Below are positions 46,160 to 54,095 of a stretch of 64,000 bases of DNA, in pieces. The stretch lies in the IMG/VR virus record IMGVR_UViG_3300005529_000024, positions 1-64,000 of that record; one strand, written 5' to 3'. Under the pieces are notes generated by a model that searched no databases, was not told the DNA's origin, and saw only the letters and a list, made by a program, of their open reading frames with translations. This stretch comes from a virus. The position numbers were made by a program, and so were the translations under genes. Every line of letters begins with the position of its first letter. Position 1 is the first letter of the stretch.

Positions 46160-46874
46160 TGACGAATTTCTATTGCACAATTGGTTTAATTCAGAGCTAA
46201 GCAAGTCTGGGACTGAAGAGCTTACAGATGCTGCTGTATCATCTAGTGCAGATATGGCTGATCTTCAGAGCAGGTATAGTTCGTTGTTTACTTCAGTTCT
46301 TGAACCTCTTGCTACCGCATTAAGAAACAGTGTAAGCGCGGCTATAAAAGATTGTCCTAATGTTGATTCTGTACGAACACGAGCAAAGGGTATTCCTAGT
46401 TTCATTTTAAAAGCTTCCAAGCTTTATAATACAGCGAATGAGACATTCCCTAAATACGATGATCCCTTGAATGAGATCCAAGATCAACTCGGTGCTCTTG
46501 TTCTTGTGCGATATACAAACAATGTAGACTGCGTTGTTGAGACAATTAAATCTCACTTTAAGGCTGTCGAAGATAAGCTCATTGTTCCTGATGAACCAAA
46601 TGAATTTGGTTATGAGGGTCATCACATTGTATTACTTCTGCCGGATGCACTATTAGAGCCTTATAAAGATAATAAGGATTGTCCCAAGTTTTTCGAGCTA
46701 CAGATCAAAACTCTGTATCAATATGCATGGTCGGAAGCTGGTCACAACATTGCTTACAAGGGTCACAATCTTACGGAAGAACAAAAGAAGACGATTGCAT
46801 TCTTGGCTTCGATGACATGGGGTAGCGACAAAATCTTTTCTGATCTCGCAAGAACATTCGGAGAACTACAGTGA
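46152..46874 (+). CDS. RelA/SpoT-type alarmone synthetase-like protein, 240 aa
   Basis: Residues 75-205 carry the synthetase motif series: RAKGIPSFILK (R-x-K-x3-S-x3-K, positions 77-87), DQLGALVLVR (about 111), GYEGHH (about 153-158) and ELQIKTLYQYAWSEAGHNIA with final YK. Such domains move pyrophosphate from ATP to GDP/GTP or, in toxic forms, to other nucleotides or tRNA. Length fits a single-domain small synthetase. No hydrolase domain or obvious antitoxin is beside it. It sits among head proteins and may act early in infection, which is inference. Confidence 0.82.
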   Translation: MDNDEFLLHNWFNSELSKSGTEELTDAAVSSSADMADLQSRYSSLFTSVLEPLATALRNSVSAAIKDCPNVDSVRTRAKGIPSFILKASKLYNTANETFPKYDDPLNEIQDQLGALVLVRYTNNVDCVVETIKSHFKAVEDKLIVPDEPNEFGYEGHHIVLLLPDALLEPYKDNKDCPKFFELQIKTLYQYAWSEAGHNIAYKGHNLTEEQKKTIAFLASMTWGSDKIFSDLARTFGELQ

Positions 46875-47200
46875 GTATTAAAAAGTATATAGATAAAGTA
46901 AACGAATCAAGACAAGAGTATATGCGTTATTACGCTGAAGCTGGAGTTTGGATCTTTCTTGAGCCGTCTGATTTCGAGTATGACAATAAGATCCAAGATT
47001 TGAAAGATAATAAGGAATTATCAATCGAAGAGAAGATTAGGGAAGCTAAAGAGTATACACATACGGTCGCTTTAGGAAAAGCAGCAGAATTGGAGAGCTT
47101 AGCCGAAGAGAGATTCGGCATAAAGCTATCAATTGATGTTAGCTCAACCTCTGATGATCATATTAATTGGTACGATATTTTTGAACCTGAACAGGATTAA
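46871..47200 (+). CDS. Leader-bearing protein, 109 aa
   Basis: GTG start inside the previous stop: MSIKKYIDKVNESRQE, a leader with NES in place of FEx. The rest is charged and helical (DNKIQDLKDNKELSIEEKIR) and ends acidic. Being coupled to the synthetase gene it might be its partner or neutraliser, but nothing in the sequence proves it. Confidence 0.6.
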   Translation: MSIKKYIDKVNESRQEYMRYYAEAGVWIFLEPSDFEYDNKIQDLKDNKELSIEEKIREAKEYTHTVALGKAAELESLAEERFGIKLSIDVSSTSDDHINWYDIFEPEQD

Positions 47201-47218
47201 TTAAAGGAGAAATAAAAA

Positions 47219-47506
47219 ATGAAGAAAGACATTTCTAAATTAGCTGATCAAATTTTGGAAGATCATGCACGTAAATCAGTTCCATGGTGGGAAAGTCCAC
47301 TTTCTGGAGAAGAGAAGACTCTCGGTAAGTATAATGACGGCAAGGATGCTTTCCTGAAAGGAAAGAAAGATGCCCCCCTTATTGAGAAACGCGGTAAGTC
47401 TGGTGGATCTCTGGCCCGTAAAACTGGTCCTCTTATGAAGAGCCACAGCGAGCGTCCTATGCAGGAGAAGAAAGCTTCAAAACGTTGTAAACATTGTGGA
47501 AAATAA
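47219..47506 (+). CDS. Leader-bearing basic protein with CxxC end, 95 aa
   Basis: AAAGGAG precedes the ATG. Starts MKKDISKLADQILEDHAR (ILE site). The mature part is basic and Gly/Ser-rich (RGKSGGSLARKTGPLMKSHS) and ends CKHCGK. It may bind DNA inside the head. Confidence 0.65.
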   Translation: MKKDISKLADQILEDHARKSVPWWESPLSGEEKTLGKYNDGKDAFLKGKKDAPLIEKRGKSGGSLARKTGPLMKSHSERPMQEKKASKRCKHCGK

Positions 47507-47523
47507 TTATCTATATGGAGTAG

Positions 47524-47799
47524 ATGATAGTGCTAAACGTTGCTTTTGACGTTGATGGAACTCTTCAGAATTACGGTGAACCTAATAAGCCTGTTATAAC
47601 TTTATTCAAGGAATTTGAGGGCTTAGGTTGTAATATGTATATCTGGAGCGGCGAAGGTGTAAAACACGCTGAGGAATGGAGAGATAGGCTAGGATTAACA
47701 GCTACTGTAGTGAAAAAGGGGTCGTTTGTACCAGATTTTGCAGTCGATAATGTTAAAGGAACGAAATTAGGGCAGGTTAATATTATATTAACTAAATAA
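47524..47799 (+). CDS. HAD-like phosphatase, 91 aa
   Basis: AFDVDGTLQNYG is the HAD motif I (nucleophile Asp and Asp two residues later). IWSGEGV fits motif II with Ser, and FVPDFAVDN fits motif IV. HAD enzymes remove phosphate from small molecules or nucleic acid ends. The protein is very short, lacking a cap domain, like polynucleotide-phosphatase-type minimal HADs. The substrate is unknown. Confidence 0.75.
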   Translation: MIVLNVAFDVDGTLQNYGEPNKPVITLFKEFEGLGCNMYIWSGEGVKHAEEWRDRLGLTATVVKKGSFVPDFAVDNVKGTKLGQVNIILTK

Positions 47800-47832
47800 T
47801 TATCCTAACTTTTGCTCTTTTGCGTCTTGCAT
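47799..47832 (+). promoter_or_regulatory. Conserved TATCCTAAC-N11-TGCGTCTTGCAT element, copy 2
   Basis: TATCCTAAC (47801-47809), 11 bases, TGCGTCTTGCAT (47821-47832). It starts at the stop codon of the HAD gene and heads a 128-base gap before the next gene. Other copies lie at 26653-26686 and 60659-60692 with the same 11-base spacing. Confidence 0.6.
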
Positions 47833-47927
47833 GATAGACAAGTGTAAGCATTTTTATGCCGTAAATATGCGCTTAAAAATCTTATACTATTGATATATTT
47901 AGTATATTTCCATTAGAGGGAACAAAA
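47833..47927. other. AT-rich leader before the 47928 gene
   Basis: About 95 AT-rich bases without an open frame. TATACT (near 47882) and the palindromic ATATATTTAGTATAT stand out as possible -10-like or operator sites, but no matching -35 is seen. Confidence 0.4.
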
Positions 47928-48239
47928 ATGACATTATTGACATTCGCAAATTCACTGGTTGGACAGGTAACTTTCATGGTTATGGGTATGGCTTCCCACT
48001 TCTTAAAGAAGAAGCTCGCAAATGAGGATAAAGCTACCTTTATGGAGTATTATGGTGGCTTCTGGGGTTATACTCTTGCCAATCTTGGTGTTGCCTTTGC
48101 CTGTTTGACCGCTTTAGTACAGTCTGGCATGGCTTCTGCCTTGACTCTGTTTTTAGCTGGATACACTTGTGATTCTATCTTACAGAAGAGCGTTGGTGAT
48201 CTAAGCCATGTTCTTCCAGTACCAAAACAAGACAATTAA
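47928..48239 (+). CDS. Membrane protein, 103 aa
   Basis: AGAGGG precedes the ATG. Hydrophobic segments near residues 3-24 and 49-80 (FWGYTLANLGVAFACLTALV; MASALTLFLAGYTCDSIL) with a short charged loop (KKKLANEDKATF). Phages often keep such a protein as a second holin-like protein, but no lysis gene is adjacent. Confidence 0.6.
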   Translation: MTLLTFANSLVGQVTFMVMGMASHFLKKKLANEDKATFMEYYGGFWGYTLANLGVAFACLTALVQSGMASALTLFLAGYTCDSILQKSVGDLSHVLPVPKQDN

Positions 48240-48271
48240 CTTATTATAATTTGTCCCAATGGAGGTTGTAA

Positions 48272-48595
48272 ATGGAGATACAAAGGAATTACATGAATGT
48301 ATTTACCGAATCGTTATTGGGGCAAGATTTTAAGGCAGTCAAACAGATAAAGAACGACGAAGTACATAAAATATACATGTACGGGTACGTTATAGAAGTT
48401 CCATTTCCGGATGGTAATCTGCTACGTTGTTTTGGTAACAATAAGATGCAGCTTATTGAGTCAACTAAAATGATACTTCACAATCATAATATCACTGATA
48501 GTATGCTTAGTGTTTTAAGTAATTATTTTACGGGCGAAAGCGTTAGCATATCGTTAGCTCCATTGATGATACTTGATGGAGAAACAAATGGGTAA
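48272..48595 (+). CDS. Hypothetical protein, 107 aa
   Basis: TGGAGG precedes the ATG. Starts MEIQRNYMNVFTESLLGQDF, where MNVFTES faintly recalls the shared leader. The rest is alpha/beta (YMYGYVIEVPFPDGNLLRCF). Not recognised. Confidence 0.6.
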   Translation: MEIQRNYMNVFTESLLGQDFKAVKQIKNDEVHKIYMYGYVIEVPFPDGNLLRCFGNNKMQLIESTKMILHNHNITDSMLSVLSNYFTGESVSISLAPLMILDGETNG

Positions 48596-48659
48596 CAAAA
48601 ATCTTTTAACAAACACCACTCATGGGCGTGGTTCTGAACAGGAGTGTGCCAATGACTAG
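48588..48659 (+). CDS. Possible 23-residue peptide
   Basis: ATG 48588 overlaps the end of the previous gene and follows GGAG at good spacing. It encodes only 23 residues (MGNKNLLTNTTHGRGSEQEC onward) and overlaps the next microprotein. It may instead be a leader peptide or chance frame. Confidence 0.25.
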   Translation: MGNKNLLTNTTHGRGSEQECAND

Positions 48660-48732
48660 TGTTCTTGCTGATGCAGTTTTAGTTTTGATTATCTTTACTA
48701 TCTCATTAATTTCCTCAATATCGTTTCATTAA
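48652..48732 (+). CDS. Membrane microprotein, 26 aa
   Basis: AGGAG lies upstream of ATG 48652 at normal spacing. The 26 residues (MTSVLADAVLVLIIFTISLI, then SSISFH) make one membrane span. Confidence 0.4.
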   Translation: MTSVLADAVLVLIIFTISLISSISFH

Positions 48733-48754
48733 TCTAACAATTCGAGAAAAATCA

Positions 48755-49240
48755 ATGAGCCTAAAAGATAGGCTTGATCTCGTATTCTCTGAGATACTGG
48801 AGGATGCAGATCAGGTTGACAGTCTTCCTATTGCCTTGTCAAAAAAGACTACTGCTAAGTTCGAGCCTTTATCTTCTTCCTATGCTATGACTTTTTTAAA
48901 GGTTGATTCGAATAAAGGTTCTTATACATTCAAAATATATCACGTGCCGCAAGATAACGTTGCTGTCATATACACTTATGATTCTGATGGTCGTTATCTT
49001 GGTCTTTACAGTAAAGACAACATTAACAACACAGATGAGTTAGCAAGTTTCGTTAACGATGTCTTAGACAGAGTTAATCCCACTAAATCTGATGGTGATA
49101 ACAGAGATGTCGGCCATTTAGGGAATGCCGGTACGGGTCCCAAACAGTTTATGTCCGATCCTTCAACTTCCGGCGTATCTAGTGACCTTCTATCTCAGAG
49201 GGGATTCTACTCTTTAGAAAGTAAAGAGATAAAGAAATAA
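48755..49240 (+). CDS. Leader-bearing protein, 161 aa
   Basis: Starts MSLKDRLDLVFSEILEDADQ; either VFSE or ILE could be the cut. A beta-rich middle (YAMTFLKVDSNKGSYTFKIY) precedes a Gly/Asp/Ser-rich, probably disordered end. No weighty ribosome site is visible. Confidence 0.6.
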   Translation: MSLKDRLDLVFSEILEDADQVDSLPIALSKKTTAKFEPLSSSYAMTFLKVDSNKGSYTFKIYHVPQDNVAVIYTYDSDGRYLGLYSKDNINNTDELASFVNDVLDRVNPTKSDGDNRDVGHLGNAGTGPKQFMSDPSTSGVSSDLLSQRGFYSLESKEIKK

Positions 49241-49279
49241 TTTATTAACAAAAAAGAAATATTTTAAGGGGTAATACAA

Positions 49280-49570
49280 ATGGCACTTCCTTCAACATTT
49301 AATTTACATTTCAGAAATAATTCGACATACCAGATTGATTTCGTATCGAGTGAAGTTGTCGCTGGTGGAACTTATCCAGATCAACCAGCACTAGATACAC
49401 ATTTTGGCCGTGTCAATCCTGGAACAATATCTGGTCAGTCTCTTCAAGAGCTAAAAGATCTTGCTATGTGGTTTGATCGTATGCAATTACGAGATGACGA
49501 TGTAGATCTTCCTGGATTTCAGTCATACAATATGGGTCAGCAGAGACAACCTCTACTTCTGATTCAGTAA
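49280..49570 (+). CDS. Hypothetical protein, 96 aa
   Basis: AAGGGG precedes the ATG. Starts MALPSTFNLHFRNNSTYQID and ends Gln-rich (YNMGQQRQPLLLIQ), features common in small virion proteins. It is followed by a strong hairpin. Confidence 0.6.
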   Translation: MALPSTFNLHFRNNSTYQIDFVSSEVVAGGTYPDQPALDTHFGRVNPGTISGQSLQELKDLAMWFDRMQLRDDDVDLPGFQSYNMGQQRQPLLLIQ

Positions 49571-49578
49571 TTAATCAT

Positions 49579-49613
49579 GTTAACACTAGCAGGTATCCCC
49601 TGCTAGTGTTAAC
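49579..49613. terminator. Perfect 15-bp hairpin, probable terminator
   Basis: GTTAACACTAGCAGG (49579-49593) pairs without mismatch with CCTGCTAGTGTTAAC (49599-49613) across a 5-base loop. The following TAAATTTAGGTTTTT is only partly a U-tract, so it may terminate weakly or process the transcript. It ends 16 bases before the next gene. Confidence 0.65.
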
Positions 49614-49629
49614 TAAATTTAGGTTTTTG

Positions 49630-50208
49630 ATGAAGATTAAAGATTTAATTGAGGATGGTGAAGGTGTGCAGATGGGAGGTACTTATGCCCCCCTGCAAAA
49701 AGATATGGGTGATATCGATCATTCGCCTTCTTTTCAAGATAAATCTGCTGCCGACACTAAAGAATCTTTGTTCAATCCTCCCAAGCAAAAAGGTGTTAAC
49801 GCTGATAAATATCTTTCTCAAGTCAAGAAGGATCAGTCGTTAGTCTCTAAGCAGTTGGGTATAAAGGTTGAAGTTCTTGCTGCTGAAGAAAAAGAGGAAT
49901 GGTTACAAATCTCTACACCAGCAGGACATTACAAAGTTCATAGTACGGCTGAAAAAATAGATGTAAAAAATAATCGGAACTATCACAAAATCACAATTGA
50001 TATCTATGATAACGATGGTAGCTCGCTGGTGAGTTCTTATACTACAGTGAAGCCGCGTTATTTCAGTGTTGATGAGTTGATAGACTTATACTTCCGGGCA
50101 TACCTTAAAGCAGGCGCTGTAAAAAATAAGCCTGCTGATAATATGGTAAATGGTCAACCAGGTGCATTAGCACCTCTTTCACCTTTGAAGCCTGGTGGAA
50201 ACTTATAA
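49630..50208 (+). CDS. Leader-bearing protein, 192 aa
   Basis: Starts MKIKDLIEDGEGVQMGG, a short leader in which the hydrophobic-x-Glu site is not obvious. The middle (ADKYLSQVKKDQSLVSKQLG, YHKITIDIYDNDGSSLVSSY) is alpha/beta; the tail is Pro/Gly-rich. The upstream ATG at 49606 lies in the hairpin and is rejected. Confidence 0.6.
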   Translation: MKIKDLIEDGEGVQMGGTYAPLQKDMGDIDHSPSFQDKSAADTKESLFNPPKQKGVNADKYLSQVKKDQSLVSKQLGIKVEVLAAEEKEEWLQISTPAGHYKVHSTAEKIDVKNNRNYHKITIDIYDNDGSSLVSSYTTVKPRYFSVDELIDLYFRAYLKAGAVKNKPADNMVNGQPGALAPLSPLKPGGNL

Positions 50209-50220
50209 TCGGAGAAATTA

Positions 50221-50454
50221 ATGGTAGGAAAGTTTAAGAACGTAACTAATTTTACTCTAACGATTGCTAGAAACGTCAAGGTCAATCCTGATGAAGTATA
50301 TGATGGGGAAGTTGAGGATAATTTAGTTACACGTGGAATGCTCATTCCTGTTGAGTCTTTAAAAGTAACGACAAAGAAATCAACAATTCTTCTAGAGAAT
50401 AAAGAACTTTCTGAAGAGTCTTTGAATAAATATGGACAAGAAACTTCTCAATGA
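50221..50454 (+). CDS. Small beta protein, 77 aa
   Basis: CGGAG precedes the ATG. The protein (MVGKFKNVTNFTLTIARNVK) is strand-rich like small head-accessory proteins. It overlaps the next gene by 23 bases. Confidence 0.6.
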   Translation: MVGKFKNVTNFTLTIARNVKVNPDEVYDGEVEDNLVTRGMLIPVESLKVTTKKSTILLENKELSEESLNKYGQETSQ

Positions 50455-52330
50455 GTTTATAAGAAAAACAAAAGGTAAAGAAGAATACTGCGTATTCTCA
50501 CACCAGACTAACAAGAATTTCGGTTGTTACCCTTCCAAAGCAAAAGCAAATAAGCGATTAGGACAGATAAAAATGTTTTCAAAAATGAAAGAATCTATCG
50601 ATAAGCTATTTGCTGAAATGTCATCTGTGACTCCTAATTATGGTCCAGATGCATTAGAGCGAGGTGGTGATGATCAAAGACTATCACGACAAATGCTTCT
50701 CTTTATCGACGGCAAGCGTAAGAATGGTGCTGTCAAAGATGAGATTATCGATGATCTAAAAAACTTATATAGTCTTACTGGTGAGCAAGCTGAAAACTAT
50801 CTCAACATGTATCTGGATTGGAAAGCATCTAAGATGGAATCAAAACTTAACGAAGCTACTGACTATCCCTTTCTTAATCATATAAAAGATCCTATGCGGT
50901 TGCATAGTGATGGTGAAAGCGAGCTAATAAATCTCCCGCTTTTTTGTGTTGGCTCCCTTCAATTATATGGTGCAGAATCCGAGCCTTTGTTTGATATTCG
51001 CATAGATTCAAGAGCTAAGATTCAAGAATCTATGGAAAAATCTGATACTCTCACAGAGGAAATAGAAGAGGAGTTTGAAAGAGATTATATCAGTGGTTCT
51101 TGGTCAAACTGGATTAAAGGTTGGGTTACTCGCAAGGGTGGAGAAGTAGAACATTCTGGCAATACTTATAATGAAGACTCAGCACACTATTGGGGTGATA
51201 TATTCGAATATACAGCATTCAAGGATCTAGATGGTCATGATGGTGCTATTATCATGTGGCATCATGGCGGGGATGTTCGCGGTAATTATGGTCTTCCAGA
51301 AGTATGGTTTGGTGATTTTGAAGAATTTTTCTCAGCTCAATATTTTTCTGAGTCTAGTGAAGAAATAGCCTACATGCTTGGTTACGAGGGTGATTTTTCT
51401 AAATTAGAAGATGATATCAAGCGATGGAAGAATGACGAAGAGTATATTCCATCACAAAAAGATAAAGAGGATATGGGACAAGAAAGGCTTCCTGGCATGG
51501 AATCAAAACAAGAAGTAACAGATTTGAATGTTCGTGATCGTTACTCAGAGCTTGGACTAGCGGAACCTTATACCTTCGCATATGAGGCTGCTCCTAGCGA
51601 AACTGGTGTTACTGTTAAACATCGGCTTCGAAAAGGACCAATGGGTATCGTAAAGAATATCATTGGTAAGAGTGCTGTCGTAGCTTGGGATGACGGGACA
51701 AAAGGAACTTATCCACTATCTGTTCTTACTACCGAATCTAAGGTTGAAGACAAAAAGGTAGATGAGATTACCGGAACAGGAATGGTCGGCACTTATTCAA
51801 AACCTTTCGCATTCTCTTCTGCGGACATTGATGATCTTGCTAAAGAGATGAAGAAGAAAAAAGCTAAGAAAGAATCTGCTAACTACGATCAAGAGGGAAA
51901 TATGAATGGAGAGGATCGTAGCCGTGGTTCTGCATTCGCTTCTGGTCCTGGTTCTAATGTTGGCACGAGCGATGATCGTACTGCTTCTATCGATAAGATA
52001 TTCCAGTATGCTGCTCCTTATCTAGTCAAAGCTGAAAGCAAAGAAGATAAATCCATGCCTGAACTCATGAAGCTGTGGAAACGTCTTGCTGATGTTCCAG
52101 TGGATGATAATGGAAATATCCAGCATTCATTTTTGAGCTTTCCCTCTGGTACTCATAGGGAAGATATCTGGCACTGGTTTGAAGCTCAAAATCCTGAATT
52201 TTCTGTTGCTAAAGCTATGAAAATGTCTGAGAGCGTGATCGTAATTCCTCCTGCTACTGAGGGATCGGTTAGTAAAGAAGATATTGTAAAAGAGCTTGAG
52301 GATGTTGCTAGACAATTAAGGATTAAATAG
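50432..52330 (+). CDS. Large multi-domain head-associated protein, 632 aa
   Basis: Residues 15-48 (EEYCVFSHQTNKNFGCYPSK, KANKRLGQIKMF) form a small motif seen at the start of phage head proteases and core proteins. KMKESIDKLFAEM near 51-63 is an internal leader-type site. Beyond lie an acidic domain (GSWSNWIKGWVTRKGGEVEH, IIMWHHGGDVRGNYGLPEVW), an SH3-like part (KGPMGIVKNIIGKSAVVAWD) and a C-terminal helical domain. Repeated ESK-type linkers separate the parts. Probably an internal head protein cut into pieces; no enzyme motif is certain. Confidence 0.65.
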   Translation: MDKKLLNEFIRKTKGKEEYCVFSHQTNKNFGCYPSKAKANKRLGQIKMFSKMKESIDKLFAEMSSVTPNYGPDALERGGDDQRLSRQMLLFIDGKRKNGAVKDEIIDDLKNLYSLTGEQAENYLNMYLDWKASKMESKLNEATDYPFLNHIKDPMRLHSDGESELINLPLFCVGSLQLYGAESEPLFDIRIDSRAKIQESMEKSDTLTEEIEEEFERDYISGSWSNWIKGWVTRKGGEVEHSGNTYNEDSAHYWGDIFEYTAFKDLDGHDGAIIMWHHGGDVRGNYGLPEVWFGDFEEFFSAQYFSESSEEIAYMLGYEGDFSKLEDDIKRWKNDEEYIPSQKDKEDMGQERLPGMESKQEVTDLNVRDRYSELGLAEPYTFAYEAAPSETGVTVKHRLRKGPMGIVKNIIGKSAVVAWDDGTKGTYPLSVLTTESKVEDKKVDEITGTGMVGTYSKPFAFSSADIDDLAKEMKKKKAKKESANYDQEGNMNGEDRSRGSAFASGPGSNVGTSDDRTASIDKIFQYAAPYLVKAESKEDKSMPELMKLWKRLADVPVDDNGNIQHSFLSFPSGTHREDIWHWFEAQNPEFSVAKAMKMSESVIVIPPATEGSVSKEDIVKELEDVARQLRIK

Positions 52331-52335
52331 TTCTT

Positions 52336-52602
52336 ATGAAGAATGCGTTACCTCCTCCTCGTAAAAAAGATGTATACACAGGCAAGATGCAGTTTATATA
52401 TCTTGGTCGAGATCAGGGTTATCGGGTAAAGACTAAAGAGTTATCGAGTGGTAAGTGGCGTCAATTATGGATTGAGCCAGAGAAGATAAAAGAAGTATTG
52501 ATCGATTCTAAAATTCCTAACTACGAATTCTGGCTAGATTATCTGTATAACTTTGGAAAAATAGTTGTTGATTTTGATCTTCATACAGTAACTAGGGTAT
52601 AG
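52336..52602 (+). CDS. Hypothetical protein, 88 aa
   Basis: Small alpha/beta protein starting MKNALPPPRKKDVYTGKMQF, with YLGRDQGYRVKTKELSSGKW. It sits between the large head protein and the prohead protease. Not recognised. Confidence 0.6.
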   Translation: MKNALPPPRKKDVYTGKMQFIYLGRDQGYRVKTKELSSGKWRQLWIEPEKIKEVLIDSKIPNYEFWLDYLYNFGKIVVDFDLHTVTRV

Positions 52603-52618
52603 CATAAAGGTAAATCAC

Positions 52619-54052
52619 ATGTATCTAAAAGAAAATTTATTGGAAGTACTGCCATTCCATTATGAATTGGTGGAAGATAAAAGTACTTCAGGTAAGCCTA
52701 CTAAGAAGGTAGTGGGCACATTCCAAGTTGCTGAAGTGAAAAATGCGAATGGTCGTATCTATCCCAAGAAGTTATGGGAGAGAGTAATCAACGATCCTGG
52801 TGTTCAGCAAAAAATTAAGAACAGAGAGCTTTATGGTGAGTTGGATCATCCGGATGATGGTCAAACCAAACTAAAGAGAGTTTCGCATGTCATCACCGAA
52901 CTACGTATGGATGGAAATCAGATTATCGGTGTAGCTGAGATTCTTCCTACTCCTCACGGACAAATTTTGAGTGGCTTGTTTGATGCCAAGACAAGTCCCG
53001 GTATTTCATCTCGTGGTAAGGGGTCAGTACGTAACGAAGCAGCAGGCTCAGTAGTTTGCGATGATTATGATTTTATGACATTCGATTTTGTGTCCGGACC
53101 ATCGGCTCCCGGTGCATATCCTAAACCAATGAATGAAAATTCGAATAGTGGTATTTTTGGAGGTAATATAAAAATGAGTTTGGCAGATCTTAAAGTAATC
53201 AAAGAGAATGTAGAGTTATCTGTGAAATCTCTTGCTAGCTTACAGGGTCCGGATCGTGAACGTCTATTCTCTAAGCTTACTGAAGCTGAAGTTGAGATCA
53301 ATAAGATTGTTCAGACTGAACCTGCTCTAGCTGATTTCGGTCAAGAGATCAAGGATCTAATCAAGAAAGCTAAGACTGAGAATGTTAACGAAGTTTCAGA
53401 CAAGGAAAAGCTTGCTGCTGCTATCGTGATTATCGAAAAAGCGAAAGAGAATCTTAAGAGTCTACAAGAGAGCTACGCTAAGGACATCGAAGCTTCTCAG
53501 AAGATTGTCAAGGAACTTGTAGAAAAACTCGCTTCTCTTCAAGAAGAAGCTAAGAAAAATAAATTCGAAGAGAAATATGAAACCGTTTGTGAGCTTGGTG
53601 ATGAGCTTGCTAAACGTGCAGATAAGTTTCGGCGTAAATATGAAGCTGCTTGCAAAATTGGCGATGAGCTTCTAGAACGCGCAAAGGATTACTCCATTAA
53701 ATATGAAGCTGCTTGCAAGATCGGTGAAACTCTCTTAGATGAACGCAACAAATTACAGGAAGAGAAAGACGCGCATCTGACCCTCATTAATGAGATGGTC
53801 AAGAAGTCGAAAGCTGGTAAGAAAGCAGAACCTAAGAAAGAAGAAAAGAAGGAAGAAAAGAAAGAGAGCATTCAGGATAGGAAAGATGCTCAACAGAAGA
53901 ATCTCACAGAGAAAGCTGCTCTTCCTGGAGACGCTAAAGCAAAGTTAGATGAATCAAAGGGTAAAAAGGCTGCGGATAAACCTGCTGCTAAGGCCCCAAA
54001 AGTATCTGCTCCTTCGTTTTTCAAGAAAGCGATGGGTAGAGTCGGTAAATAA
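52619..54052 (+). CDS. Prohead protease-scaffold fusion, 477 aa
   Basis: Residues 1-170 match the T4 gp21-type prohead protease: NGRIYPKKLW, YGELDHPDD with candidate catalytic His77, SPGISSRGKGSV with Ser130/131, and FDFVSGPSAPGAYP with Asp156. Residues 186-477 are a long coiled coil with three near-identical 21-residue units (KYETVCELGDELAKRADKF, KYEAACKIGDELLERAKDY, KYEAACKIGETLLDERNK) and a Lys/Glu/Ala tail, typical of scaffold. The protease should cut the scaffold, capsid and internal proteins during head maturation. Directly upstream of the capsid gene. Confidence 0.9.
   Translation: MYLKENLLEVLPFHYELVEDKSTSGKPTKKVVGTFQVAEVKNANGRIYPKKLWERVINDPGVQQKIKNRELYGELDHPDDGQTKLKRVSHVITELRMDGNQIIGVAEILPTPHGQILSGLFDAKTSPGISSRGKGSVRNEAAGSVVCDDYDFMTFDFVSGPSAPGAYPKPMNENSNSGIFGGNIKMSLADLKVIKENVELSVKSLASLQGPDRERLFSKLTEAEVEINKIVQTEPALADFGQEIKDLIKKAKTENVNEVSDKEKLAAAIVIIEKAKENLKSLQESYAKDIEASQKIVKELVEKLASLQEEAKKNKFEEKYETVCELGDELAKRADKFRRKYEAACKIGDELLERAKDYSIKYEAACKIGETLLDERNKLQEEKDAHLTLINEMVKKSKAGKKAEPKKEEKKEEKKESIQDRKDAQQKNLTEKAALPGDAKAKLDESKGKKAADKPAAKAPKVSAPSFFKKAMGRVGK
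53174..54052 (+). CDS. Nested scaffold protein from internal start, 292 aa
   Basis: ATG 53174 (codon 186 of the fusion, same frame) is preceded by GGAGG at 53159-53163 with ten bases in between, a strong internal ribosome site exactly at the protease-scaffold boundary. Translation from it would give scaffold alone in excess over the fusion, as in the lambda C/Nu3 pair. The assignment rests on the ribosome site and domain boundary. Confidence 0.7.
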   Translation: MSLADLKVIKENVELSVKSLASLQGPDRERLFSKLTEAEVEINKIVQTEPALADFGQEIKDLIKKAKTENVNEVSDKEKLAAAIVIIEKAKENLKSLQESYAKDIEASQKIVKELVEKLASLQEEAKKNKFEEKYETVCELGDELAKRADKFRRKYEAACKIGDELLERAKDYSIKYEAACKIGETLLDERNKLQEEKDAHLTLINEMVKKSKAGKKAEPKKEEKKEEKKESIQDRKDAQQKNLTEKAALPGDAKAKLDESKGKKAADKPAAKAPKVSAPSFFKKAMGRVGK

Positions 54053-54095
54053 CGTTAGATTATTTCCCAAATATTAAAATAGTTTTTTCAAATAG

